From assembly GCA_022605405.1 (NCBI GenBank), contig JABYQQ010000002.1, forward strand, positions 744,001 through 808,000: 64,000 nt of DNA, read 5' to 3'. A program made the position numbers and the translations under genes. The DNA comes from Earliella scabrosa. Its lineage: Eukaryota; Basidiomycota; Agaricomycetes; Polyporales; Polyporaceae. The notes under the pieces were generated by a model, which saw only the letters and a list, made by a program, of their open reading frames with translations, had not been told where the DNA came from and did no database searches. Positions 46,489 through 57,826 of the stretch are shown one piece after another. The stretch's first letter is position 1. Each line of letters opens with the position of its first letter.

Positions 46489-48095
46489 CTAGAGAGTAAA
46501 TCGAATTGCGATAAGGGTATGCCACCGTCTAACCCTTCTAGAGAGGACGGAGAACGTTGAGCTCGATCGGCAACATCCTGCAAACATGTTCATATGTTTC
46601 TCAAGCATACTCAGTATACACTCTGCGGCACTGACCTTGATGTCGCGCTCAAGACGCCGTTCTTGCGCGCAGTTTGCCTCCATGCGCATTCGTAGTTGTG
46701 CAAGCTCCCGGGTGCGCCCTCCCTGGAGTACGCGTCGAGTCTCGCGAGCGGAGATGACTTGGAGTTCTTGGAGGATCTCCCGCCGCTCGTTGCCAGATTG
46801 CGCCATCCTCGCAAAGAGAGGCGCTGACAAGGCCTTGAAAGTATCCTCGCAGATCTTGGCTGAACGCAGCTTCTCTACAGCATGACCAAAAGCGTCCTAT
46901 GGTGCTCGTCTAGCTCGGTTGTGGACAATCTGGATGGAGACTAACCTCTTTGCAGAGGACGAGGAAGCTTGCATTTCTGTCGAGGAAATCATGCTGCAGG
47001 CTCTGGTCCTCCTTCTTGAGCTGCATGATATCATCGCGGAGCTCTTCCAATGTACGGCGTAACGGCATGGTGGCGATCTGTAGTGCGGTAGACTGCTGGT
47101 GTTTGACCTGTATCTATATGACGAACGGTTAGTATTACCACGATAGTATGCGACCGCTCCCACCTGATCAAAAATCTCATAGGCAACTTCGCACTGCTCC
47201 GACATAAGCGTGATCGACGCCTTCAGATGATCATATGCCTTGGATGCGCCTCCGTTTCGGCCATACAGAAGCCCTACATGCTTATTCGAGTCGTAAAGTC
47301 GCTGCTTGATCCCTTGACGATGGTGCTGATGATCGAGTGAAGTTCTTGTTACAAACGAATCGAGCCAATCCTCGGAGGGTAGGGGCAACCCGAGCGAGCC
47401 TTGGAATCTGGTACCCGATCAATGGCGACATACCATGATAACAAGATGAGATGCGTACTGGGCGGACTCTCGTTCGCTGGCGGCAGCTAGACCGAAGATC
47501 TCTGATTCGATCCCATACAATCGACCAAGGGCGTCGTCAACAGGCGTAGAATCATCCGTGATGTGAGACATAACTGGTGGAAACTGGCGGAGTGGCGCGA
47601 TGTCAAGTGGCTCAACGTCAAGGGGTAAAAGACGCCACGGGAATGCGCGTAGCGCAAGAGGACCGCCGTCACGTGGCTGGCACGGGAAGGAACACCCAGA
47701 ACGGTGAAGGGGGTACACGGAGGAAACTTGGCATGGCCTGGATGGCGCATTACCAGTCAGTGTCTGGTACACAAGAGGAAGCAGGACCAGTACTCACCAC
47801 AGTCGTTCCCTTTGATGTCAAACGTCCCGCCATGACTATGGCTTGCGACAGTCATAATCAATGCTGCCCAAGCTGTAGGTCGAAGCATGCGACAAGGACA
47901 GGCTGTTCGGTTTGCACTGCAGCCGCATATGAGTGCGGGTAGCCCAGCGCAAATGAGCCAGGCTCCCCGACGATTACACAACTTGCACTCACCATGGACG
48001 CGAGTCGTCCGCTACGACCTTGGGGCGAGGAATGGTGTGGTCGCTGGTCGCTGCCAAGAACAGAATCAGAGCAAGAACGACGTCACCGTCGTCAT
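46489..48095 (-). CDS. Putative secreted/anchored coiled-coil protein
   Basis: The first exon, MTTVTSFLLALILFLAATSD, is a good signal peptide and ends in a GTGAGT donor. Following exons include MTVASHSHGGTFDIKGND; PPVMSHITDDSTPVDDALG with LYGIESEIFGLAAASERESA; KAYDHLKASITLMSEQCEVA; and RTLEELRDDIMQLKKEDQSL. The last is a helical stretch (ARMAQSGNERREILQELQVI; RTRELAQLRMRMEANCAQER). Introns of usual size with GT..AG ends separate them. Long Glu/Arg/Gln-rich helices suggest coiled coil. No family recognised. Layout (signal peptide, then helices) resembles the gene at 25.5-27.1 kb, but I see no clear sequence identity. Confidence 0.55.
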
Positions 48096-48099
48096 GCCA

Positions 48100-48728
48100 T
48101 GACAACACTGGTGAGGTTTGAATGTAGAGGCCAGACTTGAAGCTTGAAGCTCGAGGAAGAAGCACCGTTCGTTGACTGGTGGGCGGGCGTCCACAAACGT
48201 CACAATCATCGTGACCGTCACAGTCACAGTCACAGTCACCATCATGGTCGCGGTCAAGACAAGTCGCCTGGAACTTGGAATAGAGCACATTACATTGGGA
48301 AGGTGTCCGGAGAATAGTATGAGCTGGCACAACAATTGTACGCCGATGTCAGATGTGATGACACTGAGCTACAAGATAGATTCCACTTACTTAGCAACAA
48401 TTGAGACTTGGTCCTCGGAGTGTTTTGAGCACTAGAGTAATGGAGGAGGAGGAGGAGGAGGAGAGACGTGCAACGAACGGTGGGAGAGAGCTTGTCTCCC
48501 CTAGGCAGACGATGGGACCTACTGAGGGGGGGATGTAGATAGACGGTCCTTCAACGTCTGCTTTCAAACGCGACCCCTTCGGCGTGTGCCTCCATATCAG
48601 CTGAGTTCAGAAAGGCCGAATGATCCGGAACCCATATAAGGCGATTCTCCTTATTCGGTGAGGAGTGATGGAAAGGGCGAAATTCCCGTATTTAGAACAC
48701 GAGGCGCCCATGCTATGTGCCGTCCGAG
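48100..48728. other. Intergenic with microsatellites
   Basis: GTCACAGTCACAGTCACAGT near 48210-48240 and a GGAGGAGGAGG run near 48445-48462. No supported gene. Its right edge is the target-site duplication of the retrotransposon. Confidence 0.55.
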
Positions 48729-48733
48729 TATCC
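48729..48733. repeat. Target-site duplication, left
   Basis: TATCC immediately outside the left LTR equals 55393-55397 outside the right LTR. Confidence 0.93.
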
Positions 48734-49313
48734 TGATGAACTTCAGACCTGGAAGGCTGGGAGCCAACTGTAAGTCGAACAGAGAGAGATCTTCAGTCAG
48801 TGAGCGAACGACTATATTGCATAGATAAGTACCTGTAAGTCGAACAGAGAGAGACTACAAGTACTTAGTCAGTAAGTAAGTAGAGAGCATATGTATGTAT
48901 GAGACTTACTCTTCAGTCAGTGAGCGAACGACTGAAGAGCAGAGGCGAAATGTGAGCTGCTTATATACAGAGAGGGAAGGTAGCTGAGTAAGCGTAGAAA
49001 GCAGTCACATGTTAGCCACAAGACGATGAGTAAGAGGCATACGAGGCTATGGTGCGAGGATGAGTCAGTATGACGCGAGGATGAGCACCAAGTCTGAGTC
49101 AGACATAAGGTCTGGAACTATCCGGAATATCGTAGAACGCACTGGTACGTAGAGGTAAAGTCCGGAAAGAAAGAACTATCGTACAGATGCAGAGTTATCT
49201 ATATATAGTAACGAAGAAGCATAGCCCATGCTGTGCGTCATGTGAACGCATAGCCACAAGTCCATATGGGGACATATCGGTCCGGACAGTGCCGGATAAC
49301 CCTAAGTTCAACA
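48734..49313 (-). repeat. 3' LTR (580 bp)
   Basis: Plus-strand ends TGATGAACTTC and AAGTTCAACA give the usual TG..CA termini. It contains a repeated sub-motif (GTAAGTCGAACAGAGAGAGA, twice) and a repeated CTTCAGTCAGTGAGCGAACG. Confidence 0.95.
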
Positions 49314-49322
49314 CTCCCACTC
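49314..49322 (-). other. Polypurine tract
   Basis: GAGTGGGAG on the minus strand directly abuts the 3' LTR, where plus-strand DNA synthesis is primed. Short but correctly placed. Confidence 0.65.
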
Positions 49323-49324
49323 GT

Positions 49325-52300
49325 TCAAGATGTGACATAAGCAAGACCAATCTCTTGGACGAACTTCGACTGAATTGCCAAAGGCACATTCTTAGTCAGA
49401 GCGTCGGCAAGTTGATCCGCAGTTGCTACATAGAAGATCTCGGTCGATCCCAACTCCACCTGCTCTCGGATGAAGTGGTATCTAACCTCGATGTGCTTGG
49501 TCCGGCGGTCGATCACGGGATTGACGGACAGGAAGATAGACCCCTGATTGTCAAGACACATGGGAGTTGGTCGAGACATGTCATCGCCGAGTTCTTCACC
49601 GAACGTCCTCAGCCACACCAATTGACGACAAGTGTCAGAGGCCGCTTTATACTCCGCTTCGGTCGAGGAAAGCGAAATGGTAGGCTGACGCCTCGATGCC
49701 CACGATATAGCAGCACCTGCCATCAGAAAGATGAAGCCAGAGGTAGAATGCCGATCATCACGGTCTTCAGCCCAGTCCGAATCGGAGTACGAAATCAGAC
49801 CGTCATTAGACGCTCCCTGGTAGCGCAGCCGGTACGCCTTAGTACCCTGAAGATACCGGAGGACATACTTGGCATAGTGAAGATGCGCGTCTGAGGGATT
49901 GGCATTGAACTTCGAAAGCCGCGTGACAGCAAAGGCTATGTCGGGCCGTGTACCGAGCATGGCGTACAGAAGACTGCCAATCAAGCTCTGATAGCGCTGA
50001 CGCGACGCATCGGTGGCGGTGTGCTCAGATGACTCTAGAACAGCACCAGCAGGGAGAGGGGTACGTGACGGCTTACAGTCGGCCATGTGAAAGCGCTCGA
50101 GAACGGACTGGATGTACTCTTCCTGGTCGATCTCGATGATCCGCGTAGCACGGTCACGAGTGATGCGAAGACCAAGGAAACGCTGAACTGGTCCCAAGTC
50201 CGTCATTTTGTACTGCTTAGAAAGCGAACGCTTCACGTGCTGTATGTGGCCAGGCTGATCGCCGAGGAGAAGTAGATCGTCGACATAAAGAACGACGATA
50301 GTGACGTGATCCCCCCCTTGTCGCCGATATACATAGATCCCGGCATCGGAATAGGTCCGTTTGAATCCCAGGCTAATAAGCGACTGGTGGATTTTCACGT
50401 TCCACTGACGGGATGCCTGCTTAAGACCGTAGATAGCCTTTTTCAGCAGACACACGTGATCCTCCTTGCCAGGAACGATCCAACCTTCCGGTTGTTCCAT
50501 GTAGATCTCCTCATCCAGATCGCCATTGAGGAACGCGGTCTTGACATCCATTGACTCGATGTCCCAGTCCTCAAGCGCTGCATGCGCGAGGAGGTACCGG
50601 ATAGACTCGAACCGCGCCACAGGGGAGAAGGTCTCGTGATAGTCCTCGCCCCACACCTGAGTGAAACCCTTAGCGACTAGACGAGCTTTGTACCGCCCAT
50701 CGTGCTTGATGTCATAGACCCAGCGGTTAGAGACCACGTGCCGATCTTTCGGACGAGGGACAAGGACCCAAGTCTTATTCTCGAGCAACGAGTCATACTC
50801 CGCTTTCTCCGCATCGCGCCATTTCTCAGCTTCAGGCGACTTCATGGCTTCCTTGTGGGAGTTCGGAATGCCAGTTTTGTACTGAGACGCCATGAGAAAC
50901 ATGAGAAGCGCTTGGTCCTCTCGCTGCGTGCCATCCGGATCAGTCCGGGCATCGACTTTAGCCGGTGGCTCGTCGCCGTACACGTTATCACGAGTCTTTG
51001 ACTCAGACCGTTTACCCGCATTCTCACGCCGTGGTCTGTCACGCGCAAGGCTGGGAGGCTGTTCTCCCACTGGAGGGTGACGTCCTCGCTTGTGAGCAGG
51101 CTTAGGCGGAGGTACAGCAGGCGGTTGAGGCGGTTGTGGCGGCGGAGGAGCAGGGGCGTCAGCTGGAGGAGGCGCTTCAGCTGGAGGAGGCTGAGCATCC
51201 GCTGGAGGGTCAGGTGGTAGATCTGGGAGTTCAGGAACAATCTCGGGATGGAGGTCGTCCTCATGACCGTCGACATCGGCTTCGGAAGCCTTATCAGACT
51301 GATCATCTGGGAACGGATGGTCATCCGGGGTAACAGGATGGTTGCCGGGGAGTTTACGAGCAGGGAAAGACTCTTCATCGAATGTCACATCGCGAGACAC
51401 TACGATAGAGCGGTTGGCTGGATTCCAAAACTTATACCCCTTGGAACCAGACTCATACCCCACGAAGATCATCTCGACAGCCTTCTTGTCGAGTTTCCCT
51501 TCGCGCTTTGCCTTCTGCACGTGTACAAAGGCTTTGCACCCGAACACTCGGAAGTAGGAGACGTCTGGAACGGTTCCGTCCCACTTGGTGATGGGGCATT
51601 GCCATTTGTGTCGACGCATCGGTTGACGATTGTAGATATGAACGGCTGCATCAACGGCGAGTTGCCAGAAACCGTGACTAAGGCCTGCCTGATGGAGCAT
51701 GGCCATGGCTTTTTCGACAATAGTACGGTTCCAGCCATTTGTGTCGACGCATCGGTTGACGATTGTAGATATGAACGGCTGCATCAACGGCGAGTTGCCA
51801 GAAACCGTGACTAAGGCCTGCCTGATGGAGCATGGCCATGGCTTTTTCGACAATAGTACGGTTCCAGCGCTCAGCGCGTCCATTCTGCTGCGGAGAGCCA
51901 GGCATGGTCTTCTGGTGCTCGATCCCGTGCGAACGAAGAAGCTCAGAGAACTCGGTAGAAGTGTATTCTCCCCCTCGGTCCGAGCGGACCTTCTTGATCT
52001 TTCGACCGGTCTGGGTCTCAGCCCACGCCTTGTAGTCGAGGAACGCTTGGAATGCATCCGACTTCGACTTAAGGTAGTAAGCACGGGCGAGTCCGGAGTA
52101 GTCATCAATGAAACCGGCGAAATACTTGTAACCTCCAATAGCTTGGGTGCGCATCGGGCCATCAAGATCGGTGTGAACGAGCTCGAGTGGTTCCGTAGCA
52201 CGCTTATCAGAAGGTGGAAAGGGGAGACGAGTGGATTTGCCCCAGGCACATCCCTCACACGGTTCATCTTCGTCTTCAGGGGAATCAACTGAATCAACCC

Positions 52301-53762
52301 CTCGGACGTTCTTCGGGAGATGGCGCAGCGCATCCTTGCCGAGATGACCAAAGCGACGGTGCAAGGTACGAAAGCGGCTGACGTTAAGATGAACACGCTG
52401 GCCATTGTGAAGTTCGAGCTTAGCCCAGTAGATATTGCTCAGGACGTTGTACTCCGCTTCAAGGATCTTGCGACCCTTGATCCGAATCGTCGAACCAAAT
52501 TTGACAGCGCCTTCCGGCAGCTTGTCAAAGATGCACATCTTCCCATCTCCTTGGACAAGGGAGTACCCATTGCGCTCAATGGTGCCTGTCGAGAAGATAC
52601 GACCTCTCAACTTCGGGATGTAGTACACATGGGTGAGCGCAATCGGAACTTTGTCACCATCAACCCAAGTGTTACCACGGACCGTGCCCTTTCCGAGAGC
52701 AAGGATCATGTTGCTCGCATCAGCAGTATTGAAGCTGATGGGCGTATCAAACGGTTGATACTCGGAGAAGTCACTTAGGTCGCCCGTGATGTGTTGAGAG
52801 GCACCTGAGTCCATCAGCCATGCAGTCCAGTTCTCACTAGAGGCAACAAGGGCCTCAGGGTAGAAAGAACCAACAATGTTAGAAGACGCGACTACATTTA
52901 CAGACTGAGACTCGACGACGGTATGCGCATGGGGCTGATTGTCCTTGTTATTCCCTTTGTCCTTGTCCTTATCCTTGTCCTTCGCCTTTCCCTTTCCCTT
53001 GCCTTTGCCCTTGGGCTTCTTCTCGGGATGCTTGTCCCAGCAGTTAGACTCATGATGATTAGAGCCACCGCAGTGAGAGCAAGGACCCTTAGGCTTAGGC
53101 TTGGTCTGCGAGACCCGGTTCGCAGATTGTCCGGCCTTGCGCAGCGACTCCTCGGCCAAGGTCTTGGACATGATGTCCTCGACGGTGACCTTGTCGACGT
53201 CGATGGTCGCCATGAGCGCAGAGATCATAGACCGATAAGACTCCGGAATCTTCGACAGAAGGAGGAGGGCCTTCATCTGGGCAGAGAGCGTCACCTTGTT
53301 CTTGGTGATGTCATCCATGCGGTTGACAATACGCATCATCTGATCCTGGAGGGACTTCTGCTCGTTCATCCGAGGTTCAGCCACAAGGGTCTCGAACTGT
53401 CCCCAGACGTGAGCGCTGTTCGGCGTGCCAAACTTGTCCTTCAGGGACTTCCACATGTCCGCTGCGGTCTGTTCCCGAGATGTAGTGGTAGAGGACCCAC
53501 TGGTTGTAACGGTGTCGAGAATTTCCGCATCGAGGATGTAATGGAAGCTCTGAGCGACCCGCATGTACATCATGCCGCGAGCCTGCCCGTCGAGCTTGTC
53601 CCAGGACTCCTGCTTGTCGGCAGCAGTTGGACGTTTGGTCTTGCCGTTGACGACGTCCCAACAGCCCATGAAGATGAAGTAGCCCTTCATCTTGGCAGAC
53701 CAGTCGGTGTACTGGTTTGCCGACGAAAGGGAAGGGATAGAGTCGAGCTTGACGTCTCCCAT
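49325..53762 (-). pseudogene. copia gag-pol polyprotein, frame broken in integrase
   Basis: Starting at ATG 53762 (MGDVKLDSIPSLSSANQYTD), gag includes KMKGYFIFMGCWDVV and a CX2CX4HX4C knuckle (CSHCGGSNHHESNC) followed by a KGKGKG-rich stretch. Protease has WLMDSGASQHIT. A pre-integrase zinc region has HRRFGHLG and CEGCAWGK. Integrase has HTDLDGPM, RSDRGGEY and PQQNGRAERWN (D, D, E). RT has WVYDIKHDGRYKARLVAKGF, MDVKTAFLNGDLDEEIYM and YVDDLLLLG. RNase H has SYSDSDWAEDRDDRHSTSGF, SLSSTEAEYKA and ADALTKNV, with the stop at 49325. The 133 bp duplication at 51601-51866 shifts the frame by one, so integrase is truncated and RT/RNase H fall out of frame. Discounting it, the frame is 1435 codons including stop. 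The 5' part is open a further 179 codons beyond the first ATG. Confidence 0.92.
51601..51866 (-). repeat. 133 bp perfect tandem duplication within integrase
   Basis: 51601-51733 and 51734-51866 are identical and adjacent, beginning GCCATTTGTGTCGACGCATC and ending TAGTACGGTTCCA. It duplicates the segment just after the integrase ERWN motif. 133 is 1 modulo 3. Confidence 0.95.
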
Positions 53763-54795
53763 GATTGATAAGAGAAAGTGTGATGAGTCGAGATAGTCCT
53801 CCGAGAAGTCTACAGATGTTGTTACCGGTGTGACCGGCGGAAGCGGTGTTGCGATAGGAGGAGGTAACTCGACGAGAGGAGGAGGGAGAGTCTCGAATGG
53901 CTCAGGGATAACCTCCGGAGTAGGAGGGATTAAGACGATGAAAGGAAGAGGAGTGGTATAGGGTGTGTCTGATGCGACTGGAAGGGCAGTGTTGACTCCA
54001 GCAAGGAAATCCTCCTGATCGGGTGATGGAAGAGCCCACTTGAATGTGCCAGGATATTTTTCGGGTCGGACTCCGTTGTACCGATGAGGACAAAGTTCTC
54101 GGTTACAGTTGTACCAGAAGCCGTCCGAATGGAGATGAGAGTCCGAAGGGAACTCCTCGTCTAGGATGTGAGGACGATCCCGGCAAGAATCGGCAGTGGG
54201 TACGTAGTCAGAGGAATCAGATGACGACTGGGAGTCAATCAGATCCTCGACTTCCGCCTCAGAGGGAGGAGATGCTGGTGTCGGCTCCAAAACTGTGGTC
54301 TAGAAGGGTGCGATGATTGACGATGCCACGTGCGAAACGGTAGATGGGGAACACCTATTGAGGCGAGCCAAGAGAGTCAGGAAGCTGGAGATCCCGACAA
54401 TCTGGATAGAAGTTGCCAACTGTGCCCAGAAAGACTATAGTAGCTATACGAGAGCAAAGGGTACGGTAAGGAGGGTCCACACGGTTGTCCTCCGTCTCCA
54501 AAGGTGATAAGCACCCCGGATACAACTGCTGGCGGGCGCAAGTGCGTGGCCTGGCAGAGGGATACCTGAAAGCCCAAATGCCTCGAGAGCACAACAGGCT
54601 GTACAACAGTACTTAGCTACGCGTCAACTAAACAAAAGCGCTCAGGGCTGCGTCACGAGCGCAGGAATGTCCCCCTGGCAGCAGTGTCGGCGGGCACAGT
54701 CAAGAGGTGAGGAAAGATGGAGGGAGCACGGGCAGAGAGTCGACGAAGAGAGAGGTGTGCGCACGAAGATGTCGACGAAGTAGCAACCGGTCAGA

Positions 54796-54812
54796 GCGCA
54801 GGGCTCATAACC
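54796..54812 (-). promoter_or_regulatory. Primer-binding site (half-tRNA-iMet type)
   Basis: Plus-strand GCGCAGGGCTCATAACC ends exactly where the 5' LTR begins. From memory, these 17 nt equal the anticodon-arm part of fungal initiator tRNA-Met (anticodon CAU), so the minus strand is complementary to an internal tRNA end, as in copia and Ty5. They are not complementary to the tRNA 3' terminus. Confidence 0.85.
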
Positions 54813-55392
54813 TGATGAACTTCAGACCTGGAAGGCTGGGAGCCAACTGTAAGTCGAACAGAGAGAGATCTTCAGTCAGTGAGCGAACGACTATATTGCA
54901 TAGATAAGTACCTGTAAGTCGAACAGAGAGAGACTACAAGTACTTAGTCAGTAAGTAAGTAGAGAGCATATGTATGTATGAGACTTACTCTTCAGTCAGT
55001 GAGCGAACGACTGAAGAGCAGAGGCGAAATGTGAGCTGCTTATATACAGAGAGGGAAGGTAGCTGAGTAAGCGTAGAAAGCAGTCACATGTTAGCCACAA
55101 GACGATGAGTAAGAGGCATACGAGGCTATGGTGCGAGGATGAGTCAGTATGACGCGAGGATGAGCACCAAGTCTGAGTCAGACATAAGGTCTGGAACTAT
55201 CCGGAATATCGTAGAACGCACTGGTACGTAGAGGTAAAGTCCGGAAAGAAAGAACTATCGTACAGATGCAGAGTTATCTATATATAGTAACGAAGAAGCA
55301 TAGCCCATGCTGTGCGTCATGTGAACGCATAGCCACAAGTCCATATGGGGACATATCGGTCCGGACAGTGCCGGATAACCCTAAGTTCAACA
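54813..55392 (-). repeat. 5' LTR (580 bp)
   Basis: Copy of 48734-49313 with the same TG..CA ends. It should carry the element's promoter, though I cannot assign the transcription start. Confidence 0.95.
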
Positions 55393-55397
55393 TATCC
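55393..55397. repeat. Target-site duplication, right
   Basis: TATCC, equal to 48729-48733. Confidence 0.93.
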
Positions 55398-55440
55398 ACA
55401 CTGTCCCGACCCTTACCACTGCTCCTCTGCCCCCGGTACT

Positions 55441-57799
55441 ATGTCTTCTCAGTCAACGTCGTCTCTGAGGTGGCGCAATAGCTGTCCTGAGACGGTGAAC
55501 TCCCACTCGCGCTTCTCTCTGGCTGACCGGTCATCACATTGTTCGACTCCGACTGCCCCCACGACGCCCTCGACTGGCCAATCCGTGCTGCAGTGGTCGC
55601 CAGCTGGAAACCTCACTCCGGTCGACGCAAATGCGTCGCTCTCTACCGCAAAATGGAGCACCCATTACGTTGACGGCGTCTCAACCGAGACTGAGCACGG
55701 CACTGGACACGAAGGCCCCACCCACACCAGACTACTCCCCTCCCCAGTAACATCGGCCATGCGAGCCCACGTCCGTCCTCCCATCGCACCAAGTCTAGCG
55801 CTACGACCCCTCTCAAGCCATCTCGGAAACGCAAGCGAGAGAACCAAGAGAACGAGCCGCCATGCCAGCTACATACACCTCCCGCGTTTCGACGACTTAC
55901 GCCGTCTATCCTCCCACATACCCCGTTGTATGTATACCCCGCCTGGCCACTTCCCTATTCCCTCATCTGGACCCATCTCGTCTATCCGGCCGTTTATTGC
56001 GTCCCCACCATTCACGCCTATTGTCTCAACACCTGCTTCACCCAGTTCTATGACCGTCGCGGATCCTCCTCCCTCCACGCCAACCGGAAAACGACGGTAT
56101 TACCGCGAAGAGGACAAGCTAAGTATTATCCTTGACTTCGTTTATGATGAAATGGGTTGGACCGTCGGTGATTTATTACATGGGATGTTTCAATACGGTA
56201 AATGTGATCCTGTACGCCGTAACGAGACTCAATGGCGACGTGTGTCTGCTTTCTTGCGAGGGGGGATGACCTGCAAGCCGGCGGAGATTCTAAAGTCTTG
56301 GATGCATCACCCTGCGGGGAGACAAGGTTCTGAAGATTCGAAGTTGTTCTCTTCGTGCCCGGAGGATTTTGAGCAGTCGCAGTCCGTTCGTGTGGCCCTC
56401 ACATGTTTTGCTGCTCAGACGGTTGCGACACGACTTGTCCAAGAGGCCGAACATGCGATTGATCCGAAGAACGGTCTGCATGCTTCTTGGAAGCGGCGCA
56501 AGAACGACCATCCTGACGAACCAACCGTCTTGCATTGGGAGGATATCGGCGCGGCGACCGTGCGTCGGGCGGGCAACATCATACAGCGGTGGCAGCCTCT
56601 CCTCTGCCGTCTTCCACTGGCAGTCGCCGATCGGTCCTTCTCGAAGGATGGTCGTGTTCAGGAGGGCGCAGCGGTGCGGCGTCACCGACCCGCTGACATG
56701 GTATGGCATTCCCATGCTTCTTAGCAGCGTGGCATCGGCGTTCTCACTGCCATGCGCTATCCAGGTGGTGTTCAACTTCTCGCGGTCGAACCGAGCAAAT
56801 CTCTTGCCAATCGCGCGGGGCCTTCTTCATTTCGCACTCTCGGCTCCCTAACTCTGGAGGGAACAAGAAGCAGAGGTTGTGCGCACACATGGCATGGATC
56901 CCAGCCTCGTGCGGTTCTATCGATAATGTCCAGAACTACCTCCTCCAGCGCGATCCCGCGCTTGGGCGGGTGAACGCGATGAACATTGGCATTGCCGCGA
57001 CGTACATCGAAGCCCCTGATTGTCCCGCCCAGGCACTCGACTTCGATGACAAGCAGCGGCGTTTGGCTGAAAATGCGCGCAGCTCCCTCACGGTCACCCA
57101 GCTCGTCGGGTTCATCGATCAGCGTCACGTCGAGACCGTGGGCATTCTCCTACTACTGCGGATCCTAGTGAACACGATCCCAGACAGTCCGAGGTGTCTC
57201 TGCGTTACAGAACTCGTGCGAAGAAGCTGCCGCTCAAAGAGGAGTGTTCGAAGGTTCACCCATTGGCGACGAGTGGTCAGAACGAGACCGTGAACGGAAC
57301 TCAAGCACGCATTGGTCGATTTCCTGCAGCAAGGCGGTCAGGAGCCCGAACGGTACAACCGTCAACTGGTGCTGTTCTGTGGAGACGGCTTGACGTTCGA
57401 GAAGATCGTTCTTCTCAAGCACTACCTCCGCTTCCACCACGATCCGTTCAAGAGCTTTGCGATCATCGAACCGATCCTCGCACCGTGGCACACAGTTTGG
57501 ACAGACATTGGTCGCATCTTTGAGACATATTGGGGGTCCTTCCGGGAATCTTGGAGACCAACCAATCAGGGCACGTATAACGGTAAACTCCATATTCCGT
57601 AAGTCTTGTCTGACATTGATTCTGGCAATGATCTTGCGCATTTGTTATGCCAGATCCCCGCTCATACTGAACACCGAAATCCATTAATTGCGCAGGTGTA
57701 GACCTCTTGCAGGACCAATACACGCATGGAATGCTCTTAACTACGCCAACGGAGATTGGTCTGGGAGCCGGTGTCTACTTGACGCACAACAAATATTGA
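55441..57799 (+). pseudogene. DUF6589-like gene, decaying
   Basis: ATG 55441 opens MSSQSTSSLRWRNSCPE, Ser/Pro/Thr-rich, then a domain starting RRYYREEDKLSIILDFVYDE with ILKSWMHHPAGRQGSED. Later segments are in changing frames: FNFSRSNRANLLPIARGLLH (frame 2); VNAMNIGIAATYIEAPDCPA and VTQLVGFIDQRHVETVG (frame 3); EECSKVHPLATSGQNETVN (frame 2); and CGDGLTFEKIVLLKHYLRFH with IIEPILAPWHTVWTDIGRIF (frame 3). From memory the last parts match DUF6589, a basidiomycete domain often repeated in genomes and suspected to be element-derived. At least two frame changes (near 57190 and 57298) have no GT..AG explanation, so I call it a pseudogene. Earlier changes could be introns. A final piece YTHGMLLTTPTEIGLGAG ends at 57799. 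Confidence 0.65.
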
Positions 57800-57826
57800 A
57801 GGTAGACGTTTAGCATTTCTGGTGCG

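Larger units (their letters stand above)
48734..55392 (-). mobile_element. Ty1/copia LTR retrotransposon, 6.66 kb
   Basis: Two 580 bp LTRs at a 6079 bp offset, 5 bp target duplication, primer-binding site, polypurine tract and a gag-protease-integrase-RT-RNase H order (integrase before RT) define a copia-type element read on the minus strand. The only coding lesion I see is a 133 bp tandem duplication in integrase. The LTR copies look identical where compared, so the insertion is young. Confidence 0.96.

Noticed and set aside
48734..49313. LTR as a solo LTR or an independent small gene (MQSYLYIVTKKHS frame)
   Set aside because: The matching LTR at the other end, target duplication, primer-binding site and polypurine tract show it is the 3' LTR of a full element; the frame is present in both LTRs.
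51248..52292. Plus-strand frames opposite integrase and RT
   Set aside because: Antisense shadows of pol; they break at the same 133 bp duplication.
52923..53768. Long plus-strand frame (281 aa) opposite copia gag
   Set aside because: It is antisense to the gag zinc-knuckle and KGKGKG region; its Leu/Val/Phe-rich stretch is the complement of the Lys-rich codons.
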